DNA of 64,000 bases from M3007 sp031425155 (GTDB taxonomy: Bacteria; Bacteroidota; Bacteroidia; Chitinophagales; Saprospiraceae): assembly GCA_031425155.1 (NCBI GenBank), contig JANPIV010000017.1, forward strand, positions 62,001-126,000, read 5' to 3'. The position numbers and the translations under genes were made by a program. The number at the start of each line of letters is the position of its first letter. Positions within the stretch are counted from its first letter, which is position 1. Below are positions 26,858 to 34,122 of the stretch, one piece after another. The notes under the pieces are model-generated. The model saw only the letters and a program-made list of their open reading frames with translations. It did no database searches and was not told the DNA's origin.

Positions 26858-28657
26858 ATGCCTGCTTCTGCACAAAATGCCGGTTTCGGCCTGCAAGTTC
26901 TCAATACCGACAATCAACAAGCCACTGTCTATGTGGGTGTGGCGGCTACGCTCGCAGTGACGCTCACTAATAATGTGGGTGTCGATATTCCGTTGACATT
27001 TGGTGCCAATGCCTCTGTCTTGCAAATTTATATGCCGGAATTCTATACCGTTGGTGATTTGGGCAACATGAAAATCAGCCTCGCCGACTGGAATTTTTCG
27101 GTGAATGCGGCCAATGAATGCCTCGTTTTGACCTACGCCGGAACTGCCGCCGGAACCTGGGCGAATGGTGCGAACCTGGCTTTTAGTATTACGAATGTTT
27201 TAACCAGTAATGCGCCGGACGTCAATCCATTACAGATTAACCCCGGTAATATGGGCGCGAACGTGCCGTCGCAGGTGCAGTTACCGCTGACCCTGGCCAA
27301 CCCGCCCATACATGGTCATCCTAAACTGGATACGACCTTGCAGGTGTCAGTAGATAGTCAGGGCAGCGTATATGTTTCCTCAGAGCATGATCCGTTGCAG
27401 AATACGCTGTTTCTCAACCTGAAAAACATGGGCGATGGCCCGCTGTATGCTGGAACAGCGCCTTGGAAAGGTAAACCGACCGTCGTGGTTTCCTTTGTTT
27501 ATGGCTCGAATCCCGGTGCATTGGCCCCTGATAACGACAAGAGTGCTCCACAAGTCGGCTCGGCCTGGAATATTCAAAGCAGCATCCAAACCAGCGAAGG
27601 CAACGCCTGGTCGGTCATGCAACCGGCTAATGCCCATCCACAGTGGTTATTACAACCTGCCACTACCAATGTGGGTATTATCGGCACTGGTCAATCAGCC
27701 AATATTACGTTCCAGTTTAGCCAAATTGTATCGCTCACGGATATTGGACATACGCAGATGATTGTGTTATTCACGGGTTTTATGAAAGACGAGAATACGC
27801 CTTATGACGATCATGTCTTTGTATTAGATATTATTAAACAAAAGCCGCCGCCCACCAGAGGTATTCTTAATTTTTTTAGTCCCAAGCCAATTACATTGGT
27901 CAATGACCCGACCCAGCCAGTGGCCATTGATCTGCATTGGTCTATGTTGTACGTTCCTAAAATTAATCTTATCAGTAGTTTTCCCGGTAGTGTACCATAT
28001 ACTAAACCTTATACTTCCGGCGCGGCTTTACAATATGACAGTTATACGGTTAATATTCCCGGCGTATCGCAAAATACCCCGATCTTTCTGACTTTGCAAG
28101 CATTGGATGGTAATGGCGTATATCTGAATAGTCAGCAGTTCACGGTTTTTATTCAATCAGAGGTTTTTGTTGATCCGCGCGACGGCAAAATTTATCCAAC
28201 CATTCAAGTCGGCACACAGGTCTGGATGGCCCAAAATCTGGACTATAATGCCGGAACTAATTGCTGTTATTATAATGACGATGGTACGAATGAGGTGCCT
28301 TATGGACGGCTCTATAATTGGGACGGGGCCAACCAGAACTTACCACCCAATTGGCGACTACCGACCGAGGCCGATTGGAAGGCCCTGATTAGTAGTTTTA
28401 CTAGTCCAGAAGCCGCTTATTCCGCTTTGATTGCCGGAGGCTCTAAGAATTTCAATGCGCAACTGGGCGGCTGGGGTACTAATGTGGGCAGTGGTTTTAT
28501 TGAAAAGCAGTCCGACGGTTACTACTGGACCGCCAGCGAAACAGACCCAACGGATGCTTTCTTTATAGAATTTGCTAGTGAAAAAAGCACTATTTTCCTC
28601 GGCAGTGATTTTCCTTTGGCTTGTGCCTTGTCGGTGCGTTACGTTAGAAATTTGTAG
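26858..28657 (+). CDS. Cluster beta-sandwich protein with C-terminal FISUMP domain
   Basis: A 599-aa paralogue of the preceding gene in its first 330 residues (VYVGVAATLAVTLTNNVG, DNDKSAPQVGSAWNIQ, HPQWLLQP, GTGQSANITFQF). The C-terminus differs: from about residue 437 it has a FISUMP domain (Fibrobacter succinogenes major paralogous domain), seen as VFVDPRDGKIYPTIQVGTQVWMAQNLDY, YGRLYNWDGA, NWRLPTEADWKALI and a final SVRYVRN. FISUMP domains are C-type-lectin-like modules frequent in surface proteins of Bacteroidota and Fibrobacteres. No signal peptide is visible. The gene begins 11 bp after the propeller gene and ends one base before the glycosyltransferase start, so all three are likely co-translated. 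Confidence 0.8.
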   Translation: MPASAQNAGFGLQVLNTDNQQATVYVGVAATLAVTLTNNVGVDIPLTFGANASVLQIYMPEFYTVGDLGNMKISLADWNFSVNAANECLVLTYAGTAAGTWANGANLAFSITNVLTSNAPDVNPLQINPGNMGANVPSQVQLPLTLANPPIHGHPKLDTTLQVSVDSQGSVYVSSEHDPLQNTLFLNLKNMGDGPLYAGTAPWKGKPTVVVSFVYGSNPGALAPDNDKSAPQVGSAWNIQSSIQTSEGNAWSVMQPANAHPQWLLQPATTNVGIIGTGQSANITFQFSQIVSLTDIGHTQMIVLFTGFMKDENTPYDDHVFVLDIIKQKPPPTRGILNFFSPKPITLVNDPTQPVAIDLHWSMLYVPKINLISSFPGSVPYTKPYTSGAALQYDSYTVNIPGVSQNTPIFLTLQALDGNGVYLNSQQFTVFIQSEVFVDPRDGKIYPTIQVGTQVWMAQNLDYNAGTNCCYYNDDGTNEVPYGRLYNWDGANQNLPPNWRLPTEADWKALISSFTSPEAAYSALIAGGSKNFNAQLGGWGTNVGSGFIEKQSDGYYWTASETDPTDAFFIEFASEKSTIFLGSDFPLACALSVRYVRNL

Positions 28658-28658
28658 T

Positions 28659-29735
28659 ATGGAAAATACTGTTTGCTTATGTATGATTGTCAAAAATGAA
28701 GCGCACATAATCGCTCGTGCGCTGCGTTCGGTGCAGGGTATTGCCGATTACTGGGTCATTTGTGACACGGGTTCTACAGACGATACGCCCGCCCGGATTC
28801 TGGAAGCGATGGCTGGTATTCCCGGTGAATTGCACTGCGTGGAGTGGGTCAATTTTGGTCATAATCGCACCCAGGTACTACAATTGGCGCGTGAAAAAGC
28901 CGATTATTTTCTGATGATGGACGCGGACATGACTGCCAATATATATGGTGATTTTAAAAGAAAACTACAAGCCGACTACTACGAAATCCGTTACGAAGGC
29001 GATCTCGATTATTCGCAGCCCATGCTGGTAAGCGGGCGGCATGATTGGGCCTATCAGGGGGTTACGCACGAGTATATTCATGCGCCTACGGCCAGGACAT
29101 GGAGCATTTTGCCGGAATTGACGCTGTCGCACTACGGAGATGGCGGCATGCGGGCCGATAAATTTGTCCGTGACATACGCCTGCTCAGTGTGGAAGCAGA
29201 AAAAAATCCCGACGATCCGCGCACCGTTTTTTATCTGGCGCAATCCTACAAAGACCTCGGACAATGGGCCGAAGCCCTGCACTGGTACACCCGGCGCGCT
29301 GCGCTCGATGAGGGTTGGGCGGAGGAACGCTGGTACGCCCGCTATCAGGCGGCCAATATGCGCGATGCGCTTGGTCGCGATTGGTCGGCGGTGCTGCTAG
29401 ATTATCTCGAGGTATATGCGGCTCGCCCGGCGCGGCTCGAACCGATTTATCGCATCGTCCGGCATTACCGGGAGGCCGAAAACTACGCGCTGGGCTACCT
29501 GTATTCCTCGGTCATCAGTGCTGGTTTGGCTTACCCAAATGCCGATTTCCTTTTTATTGAAAAACCCGTGTATGACTATTTATTACCGCTCGAACATGGT
29601 GTATGCGCCCACGGCACCGGACGGATGGACGAGGCAATCGCCGCTTTTGAAAAAGTGCTTGAATGCCCGGCGTTGCCCGATTGGGTAGCGGAATCCGCTG
29701 AACGGGGGAGGAGCATGATTTTAGCCATGATTTAG
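28659..29735 (+). CDS. Family 2 glycosyltransferase with C-terminal TPR-like region
   Basis: A 358-aa cytoplasmic enzyme. The N-terminal GT2 domain begins CLCMIVKNEAHIIARALRS and contains ICDTGSTDDT (nucleotide-sugar binding) and the metal-binding DADM near residue 89. The second half (about 190-350) is helical with a TPR pattern: PRTVFYLAQSYKDLGQWAEALHWYTRR and AHGTGRMDEAIAAFEKVLE. This domain pair is typical of protein or glycan glycosyltransferases whose TPRs bind the acceptor. A longer frame starts at 28572, but the ATG at 28659, one base after the preceding stop, gives the standard family N-terminus. Position between beta-rich proteins and two Gly-rich proteins suggests it modifies one of them, which is inference. 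Confidence 0.82.
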   Translation: MENTVCLCMIVKNEAHIIARALRSVQGIADYWVICDTGSTDDTPARILEAMAGIPGELHCVEWVNFGHNRTQVLQLAREKADYFLMMDADMTANIYGDFKRKLQADYYEIRYEGDLDYSQPMLVSGRHDWAYQGVTHEYIHAPTARTWSILPELTLSHYGDGGMRADKFVRDIRLLSVEAEKNPDDPRTVFYLAQSYKDLGQWAEALHWYTRRAALDEGWAEERWYARYQAANMRDALGRDWSAVLLDYLEVYAARPARLEPIYRIVRHYREAENYALGYLYSSVISAGLAYPNADFLFIEKPVYDYLLPLEHGVCAHGTGRMDEAIAAFEKVLECPALPDWVAESAERGRSMILAMI

Positions 29736-29756
29736 AAAAATAATAGTGCCAATGCA

Positions 29757-31076
29757 ATGAAAATCAATGATTTGCAACACGAGCAATTGCAAGAATTTTA
29801 TGTCTGCGCCGATAAATTTGGTCACGACCTAGCCGTGCTGCAGGCCGGGGAGGAAATCTGTACGTACATCACCATTCCCACTTTATCGGAGGCCGGGCGC
29901 ATCCTGACCCACCTGAATGAAGCACAGCGCAAAGCCCGCGCGGCCAATTTTTTCAACACCGCCGTGGCTGCGCGTCGCCGTTTGGGGCAGGGCGTGCATG
30001 ATCGGGGAGAAGCGTCGGTCATTACGGGTTCGGACATTTCGGAGCATGATTTACAGGGGCTGAGTAATCATTTGCCGCTGCGAGCCAAAGTCGTTTCAGT
30101 ATTGCACAAAACCGTTCGGGCCGGGGAAATCTGGGACGTTAGTGTACGCGGCGAAGTATGGGATTTGGACGACCGGGAAGAATTGTACGTAGGACTCAAT
30201 ATCGGTACGCTGGTGCTCGAACCCGGTGCTTCCGTGGCGGTACAGGGTAATGTTTTATCCTTTTTATGCCAAAAAATCATTGCCATTGCGCCTGCTAATC
30301 CTGCTCAGAACTATCAGGAACAGTCGCGTATTGCAATTCTGCCGACTCCTTTTTCCGTTGATTTTAGCGAGGGGCCACTGCATGGAGTACCTGGCAAAGC
30401 GGGCGAAAATGGAGAAAATGGCTCGGATGGAAAGCCGCTTCGATTGGCCCAAAGCCTATTGGGAAAACGCCTGCAACAACCCCTCGACGAGGCTACTTTG
30501 GATGGTACTCCCGGTACTAACGGCGGCCCAGGCCAGGCCGGTACCAAAGGTCGCAACGGAGGTATGGCCAAACTCGCCGATATTATTTTACGCAGCGTAG
30601 AAGGTTTGTTATTGATATTTGCGCAAGCCGGGCAGGGTGGGGCAGGCGGCCACGGTGGACAGGGTGGAGTAGGGGGCGACGGTGGAAACGGGGCAGCGGG
30701 AGCCAAAGTTATTGCCGGACTCATCGCTGGCGGGCGGGGTGGAGTAGGGGGCACTGGAGGACAAGGCGGAAACGGGGGAAATGGCGGGAATGGCGGCATT
30801 GCTTCCAATATTTTCCTGATCGTTCCGCCCGGCGATGAGGCAAAGGTAAAGGGACTGGCTTTGCCCAGTGAACCCGGCTCCGGCGGACAGGGTGGGGCAG
30901 GGGGCTCCGGCGGAAATGGTGGTCGGGGTGGCGATGGCCCGGATGAACAGCATGTGGGTGTTTCCGGCTCTTCCGGTCAAACGGGTGCGTCTGGCCTTGC
31001 TGGCCGCGCCGGGCGTGGACGACCAGCACCGGCTATTTTTTTGAACGAAAAACTTTTAGAGATGTGGGAAAAATAA
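29757..31076 (+). CDS. Glycine-rich (collagen-like / polyglycine) protein, paralogue 1
   Basis: A 439-aa protein. Residues 1-210 form an N-terminal domain shared in outline with the next gene (FGHDLAVLQAGEEICTYITIP; VGLNIGTLVLEPGASVAVQGN). From about residue 217 the chain is Gly-X-Y and then GGxGG-type: VPGKAGENGENGSDG, AGGHGGQGGVGGDGGNG, GGTGGQGGNGGNGGNGG and GGQGGAGGSGGNGGRGG, interrupted by two short hydrophobic inserts. Such spacing allows collagen-like triple helices or polyglycine-II bundles, as in some phage adhesins and ice-binding proteins. No signal peptide is visible. It starts 21 bp after the glycosyltransferase, a possible modifier. Confidence 0.7.
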   Translation: MKINDLQHEQLQEFYVCADKFGHDLAVLQAGEEICTYITIPTLSEAGRILTHLNEAQRKARAANFFNTAVAARRRLGQGVHDRGEASVITGSDISEHDLQGLSNHLPLRAKVVSVLHKTVRAGEIWDVSVRGEVWDLDDREELYVGLNIGTLVLEPGASVAVQGNVLSFLCQKIIAIAPANPAQNYQEQSRIAILPTPFSVDFSEGPLHGVPGKAGENGENGSDGKPLRLAQSLLGKRLQQPLDEATLDGTPGTNGGPGQAGTKGRNGGMAKLADIILRSVEGLLLIFAQAGQGGAGGHGGQGGVGGDGGNGAAGAKVIAGLIAGGRGGVGGTGGQGGNGGNGGNGGIASNIFLIVPPGDEAKVKGLALPSEPGSGGQGGAGGSGGNGGRGGDGPDEQHVGVSGSSGQTGASGLAGRAGRGRPAPAIFLNEKLLEMWEK

Positions 31077-31158
31077 ACCCGATAAAAACCGGGATGAGAC
31101 TACGCTCCATTTGCAATTTTGCCCTTTGCTTATTGTTAATTTGCCTTCTTTTCTGCTT

Positions 31159-32370
31159 ATGACTGAACGATTTATCAAAATGGCCAATCAACTCGGCCAC
31201 TCTATTGAACACCTGCGGGCAGGCCACGAAATCCTCACCGCGATCAGTGTCCCCGACGTGGATATCCTACGTAGTATGCTGCGTAACGACCTGCCATCCA
31301 GCACCTTAGAAGGCCCGGAAGATGCGGGAGAACTGGCCAATCTATACCTCCAAAGCGAAGAAGATGATGTCTCGGAAGCGGCCATTCTGGGTCGGGTTTC
31401 GGCATTTATCTACGACGATGTTCCGCTGTCCGATGCTGATCGGCTCCGCATTCAGCACCTTTTTCCGATGGAAGTAACAGCCCTTTCTGCGGACAGTAAA
31501 ACCATCAGTTCCCCCTGGACGGTGGGTAATTCTCAAAGCCTGGTGGTGATCAATCTGGGTACGCTGAACATGGAAAACGGGTCGTGCATTTATTGCATCC
31601 ACACCCCCCTGCAATTCACGGTGGACAATCTTGTGCGCAACGGTGCTCCGCCTTCCGGCACCACTTTCGATATTGGTATTGTAGGGGTGACCGGCGGCAC
31701 GGTCGGCACCGGCATTGCCGGTGGCACAGGTGGTCCCGGCGGCGTGGGTACCGCCGGGGACTGTTCCAGTCCGGGTATTGCCGGTAGTGCGGGTGGGCGC
31801 GGGCAGACCGGATCAGTCGGTGCGACCGGTGGGGTAGGGGATCAAGGCCAGGACGGGCTGGCCAGTCTTAATGCGTATATCACTATTAATCAGCAAATTA
31901 GTGGTACGCCGGGCATCATCACTGTCTTCACACAGTCGGGTGCCGGAGGGACGGGTGGTACAGGCGGCACAGGTGGTGCTGGGGGAACAGGTGGCCCCGG
32001 TGGTTCCGGCAAAACCTGCGGTTGCGAGGGCACCAATGGCGGGCCGGGTGGTACGGGTGGGAATGGGGGAGTCGGGGGTACCGGTGGTACGGGTGGCAAT
32101 GGCGTGCCAGGCGGCAACGTGATTGTGACGGTACCCGGAGGGCAAACCTCCCAAATTATGGCTTTACCAGTCTTGCCTGCTTTGCCTGGCAGAGGCGGGA
32201 CGGGCGGCGGCGGCGGGGCCAGAGGTCCGGCAGGCGGCGGCGCAGGGGGCGGTAAAAATGCTTCCTCCGGCGGCGGTGGCGGAGAAGGTACGCCCGGCAC
32301 ACAAGGCCCACAAGGGGCTACAGGTGCGAATGCTGGCGCAACCGGGACGATTTTTGTAAAACAGGGGTAA
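31159..32370 (+). CDS. Glycine-rich (collagen-like / polyglycine) protein, paralogue 2
   Basis: A 403-aa relative of the preceding gene. The N-terminal domain (about 1-175) keeps LGHSIEHLRAGHEILTAISVP and VVINLGTLNMENGSCIYCIHTPLQF. The rest is Gly-rich with Thr and Cys: GGTVGTGIAGGTGGPGG, GGTGGTGGTGGAGGTGG, an insert KTCGCEG, and a C-terminal GGGGARGPAGGGAGGGK. The inserts and cysteines suggest a cross-linked or capped bundle. A TTG-type extension to 31111 is possible, but the ATG at 31159 is preferred. This is the last gene of the cluster; a palindromic repeat (32440-32518) follows. Confidence 0.68.
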   Translation: MTERFIKMANQLGHSIEHLRAGHEILTAISVPDVDILRSMLRNDLPSSTLEGPEDAGELANLYLQSEEDDVSEAAILGRVSAFIYDDVPLSDADRLRIQHLFPMEVTALSADSKTISSPWTVGNSQSLVVINLGTLNMENGSCIYCIHTPLQFTVDNLVRNGAPPSGTTFDIGIVGVTGGTVGTGIAGGTGGPGGVGTAGDCSSPGIAGSAGGRGQTGSVGATGGVGDQGQDGLASLNAYITINQQISGTPGIITVFTQSGAGGTGGTGGTGGAGGTGGPGGSGKTCGCEGTNGGPGGTGGNGGVGGTGGTGGNGVPGGNVIVTVPGGQTSQIMALPVLPALPGRGGTGGGGGARGPAGGGAGGGKNASSGGGGGEGTPGTQGPQGATGANAGATGTIFVKQG

Positions 32371-32439
32371 GAAACAAATGGCAAAAAAGCAAAAAGCAAA
32401 AATGGCGCACATAGAGCATACGTTGTAGAACACGCCGCT

Positions 32440-32518
32440 TTTGTCATTCTGACGGAAACCGTCCACATCGCGGAACACGACATGCCACGGCTTGGACGGC
32501 TTCCGACAGAATGACAAA
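32440..32518. repeat. Large imperfect palindrome downstream of the cluster
   Basis: Arms 32440-32465 and 32493-32518 match at 24 of 26 positions (TTTGTCATTCTG, then CGGAA and CCGTCCA), around a 27-base loop rich in CGCGGAACACGACATG. It follows the last cluster gene and precedes the prophage. It could terminate cluster transcription, but the length and the internal sequence suggest a dispersed extragenic repeat of this genome. Confidence 0.65.
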
Positions 32519-32608
32519 GTAAACACTCAGTGTTGAGTCATTCCGAATACATTGTACAATTTTCATTTTTTGCATCCGAACATTCAGCAGCCTTATTTCT
32601 TCTCATTT

Positions 32609-32636
32609 TTGTTCTATAATTTATAGTATGCACATT
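32609..32636 (+). other. Left hybrid dif/att site of the prophage
   Basis: XerC arm TTGTTCTATAA (32609-32619), central TTTATA (32620-32625) and a poor XerD arm GTATGCACATT (32626-32636). The XerC arm and centre repeat those of the dif site at 40255-40282 over GTTCTATAATTTATA, but the XerD arm does not. This is what is expected after XerC-mediated strand exchange between chromosomal dif and a phage att site with a degenerate XerD arm, as known for CTX/VGJ-type elements: chromosomal XerC arm, phage centre and phage right arm. Confidence 0.8.
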
Positions 32637-32653
32637 GTTACATTTAATGTACG

Positions 32654-32872
32654 ATGGCAGATTTTGTTCTCCTTCCTGTTTCTGAATGTTCTCCCGGCGA
32701 TGTTGTAAAGCGCAACCCACAAGATACGCTAACCTACAACGTAGTTTTGGGCAACGGCGTGGAACGTATTTGGCTAACTCCTAATTCGAGTTTGTGGCCT
32801 CCGGTGCTTGTTTCCCCTGACCGCCTTGTTTATCGCCTCGAAGATGAAAAGAAGGTTTCCAGTGGTCACTAA
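32654..32872 (+). CDS. Prophage small protein, unknown
   Basis: A 72-aa frame, first in the prophage, starting 18 bases after the left att site. No membrane span or motif is recognised; the sequence has a VVLGNGVERIWLTPNS stretch that may form a small beta domain. Its 3' end overlaps the next gene by 29 bases. The gene-dense setting supports it as real, but no function is proposed. Confidence 0.5.
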   Translation: MADFVLLPVSECSPGDVVKRNPQDTLTYNVVLGNGVERIWLTPNSSLWPPVLVSPDRLVYRLEDEKKVSSGH

Positions 32873-33104
32873 ACGCTTCGTCCGATTTAAGTTAAAAAAC
32901 TGCCCCCTGGGTTCTCACGTTATCTTAAAAGATTCCCTTGTTTGGTGTCGTTTGGGCGGTTCTGCTTTCGACGATCGCGCCCTACTTATCCCGCTCAATA
33001 ATTACCCTGGTGATCGCATTGCCTTGCCTTTTCGTGAGGATTGGGAAGCCCGTTACATTCTCGATCTTTATACAGTTCCGCAAAAGGAGGTTTCCAATGG
33101 CTAA
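32844..33104 (+). CDS. Prophage small basic protein, unknown
   Basis: An 86-aa frame starting with MKRRFPVVTKRFVRFKLKN, strongly basic at the N-terminus, followed by a beta-like region and an acidic C-terminus. A longer frame from 32808 is possible; the internal ATG at 32844 is preferred because it gives a smaller overlap with the preceding gene. It overlaps the next gene (ATG at 33097) by eight bases. Basic and small, so nucleic-acid binding is possible but unproven. Confidence 0.45.
   Translation: MKRRFPVVTKRFVRFKLKNCPLGSHVILKDSLVWCRLGGSAFDDRALLIPLNNYPGDRIALPFREDWEARYILDLYTVPQKEVSNG
33083..33090 (+). promoter_or_regulatory. Strong Shine-Dalgarno sequence AAAGGAGG
   Basis: AAAGGAGG lies six bases before the ATG at 33097, inside the end of the preceding gene. 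Bacteroidota genes rarely carry a perfect Shine-Dalgarno, so this marks the start of the gene at 33097 clearly and is unusual for the host. Confidence 0.65.
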
Positions 33105-33312
33105 ACTTTGTCAACTTCCCCCGTTCTCGTATTTCGAGGCTGACGGCGAGCGATTTATGGTTTCGGCGGTGCAACCCGATCCAACCTCCGTTTTGTCCTC
33201 GTCTGTTAACAGGCCAGGCCAATCGCAAGCGGAAAGTTTTCCGAATGATAAAGAGGTGGAAGTTATTGCTGTGGGTTCTCCTTCGGTAAAAAAAAACGAC
33301 GCACTACGGTGA
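33097..33312 (+). CDS. Prophage small protein with possible -1 frameshift extension
   Basis: The zero-frame product is 71 aa (MAKLCQLPPFSYFEADGERF start; no membrane span). Near its end a run of nine A (33288-33296) is followed in the -1 frame by 22 lysine/arginine-rich codons that read KKRRTTVKKTGAKVDLPKVP and stop at 33374. The zero frame stops at 33310-33312. A slip at the A-run would give a protein of about 92 aa with a basic tail, giving a long and a short form. A sequencing or assembly miscount of the homopolymer would look the same. No known family. Confidence 0.5.
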   Translation: MAKLCQLPPFSYFEADGERFMVSAVQPDPTSVLSSSVNRPGQSQAESFPNDKEVEVIAVGSPSVKKNDALR

Positions 33313-33385
33313 AAAAGACTGGCGCGAAAGTTGACCTCCCAAAAGTGCCTTCCATTCAACTACCTCTATTTTAACCACTTGTAGT

Positions 33386-33742
33386 ATGTTACCCAAAATC
33401 TTTTATTACGATTTTCACATTGGTTTCGCTGCACAGGGGCCGTCTGCCTGGCTGCCTTTGCGCGTGAAACTTGCTGCCCTGACCTATGAAGATGCCCTCA
33501 ACCGTGCTATTCAATTAGGTTACGATGCGTCTGAAATTATGCGCATGGAATGTTTCACCGTCAAGGCAAAAAACGGCTCGACGGTGGTGCAATATAAGAA
33601 TCTGTCTTTCCGCGATACGGATGCCCTGCTTGAAGGTATACGGCAGCATTTGCGTGTGACCTTTGCCAGTGAACCGGAATTTCGCGAAACTCAGCCTGTA
33701 AAGGAATTTCGGCGCAAGGCTGGGCGACCTCGAAAGCAGTAG
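33386..33742 (+). CDS. Prophage protein with AT-hook-like C-terminus, unknown
   Basis: A 118-aa frame. The N-terminal part has aromatic and hydrophobic patches (FYYDFHIGFAAQGPSAWLPL) and the middle is helical (YEDALNRAIQLGYDASEIMRMECFTVK). It ends in EFRRKAGRPRKQ; GRP flanked by basic residues is the core of an AT-hook, so minor-groove DNA binding is plausible. Its stop codon abuts the 3' end of the opposing gene at 33743. No recognisable family. Confidence 0.55.
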   Translation: MLPKIFYYDFHIGFAAQGPSAWLPLRVKLAALTYEDALNRAIQLGYDASEIMRMECFTVKAKNGSTVVQYKNLSFRDTDALLEGIRQHLRVTFASEPEFRETQPVKEFRRKAGRPRKQ

Positions 33743-34039
33743 TTATTCCTGTCCTTCCGGTGCATTCGATTCAATAGGTCGTTTTGATTTTTCCCATTCA
33801 TCGATCTTTCCGTTTTCATTTTTGTCGGCTGGTGTTTTTCCGTTTATCCACAAGTACCCTTCATTGTCTCTGCCGTCTGGGTGTCTGGTTTTCGCTTGTG
33901 TTGTGAATTCTCTCGTGGGTTTTACTTCGGTGGTGTCTTTTAACTCTGTAATGTTCCGGGCGGTGGCAAACTGAAAAATAAGCATGGTGGTCATGCAGCC
34001 CATTACATACAGTTTAAAGATAATATCAAATGCTTTCAT
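33743..34039 (-). CDS. Prophage minus-strand small membrane protein
   Basis: A 98-aa frame, the only minus-strand gene proposed in the element. It has an N-terminal hydrophobic span (about residues 5-25, IIFKLYVMGCMTTMLIFQFA), then a polar tail with DKNENGKIDEWEKSK, which looks like a single Ca-binding EF-hand-type loop. It is convergent with the preceding gene (adjacent stop codons) and divergent from rep with 83 bases between, which suggests a small regulatory region there. Because the only support is frame, spacing and the membrane segment, I give it moderate confidence. Confidence 0.5.
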   Translation of the reverse strand: MKAFDIIFKLYVMGCMTTMLIFQFATARNITELKDTTEVKPTREFTTQAKTRHPDGRDNEGYLWINGKTPADKNENGKIDEWEKSKRPIESNAPEGQE

Positions 34040-34122
34040 AATGCGTAACTGATTGAAAAGTAAAACGGGTTTGACGCGCCAACGTCTCCCCCGTCATTAA
34101 ATGAATTATTAAACGATTGCAA

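Noticed and set aside
31077..31158. Possible terminator between the two Gly-rich genes
   Set aside because: Only a 4-bp CCCG/CGGG stem without T-run; too weak to call.
10832..32370. Tailocin or extracellular contractile injection system
   Set aside because: No sheath, tube, baseplate spike, tape-measure or AAA ATPase gene was recognised in the cluster.
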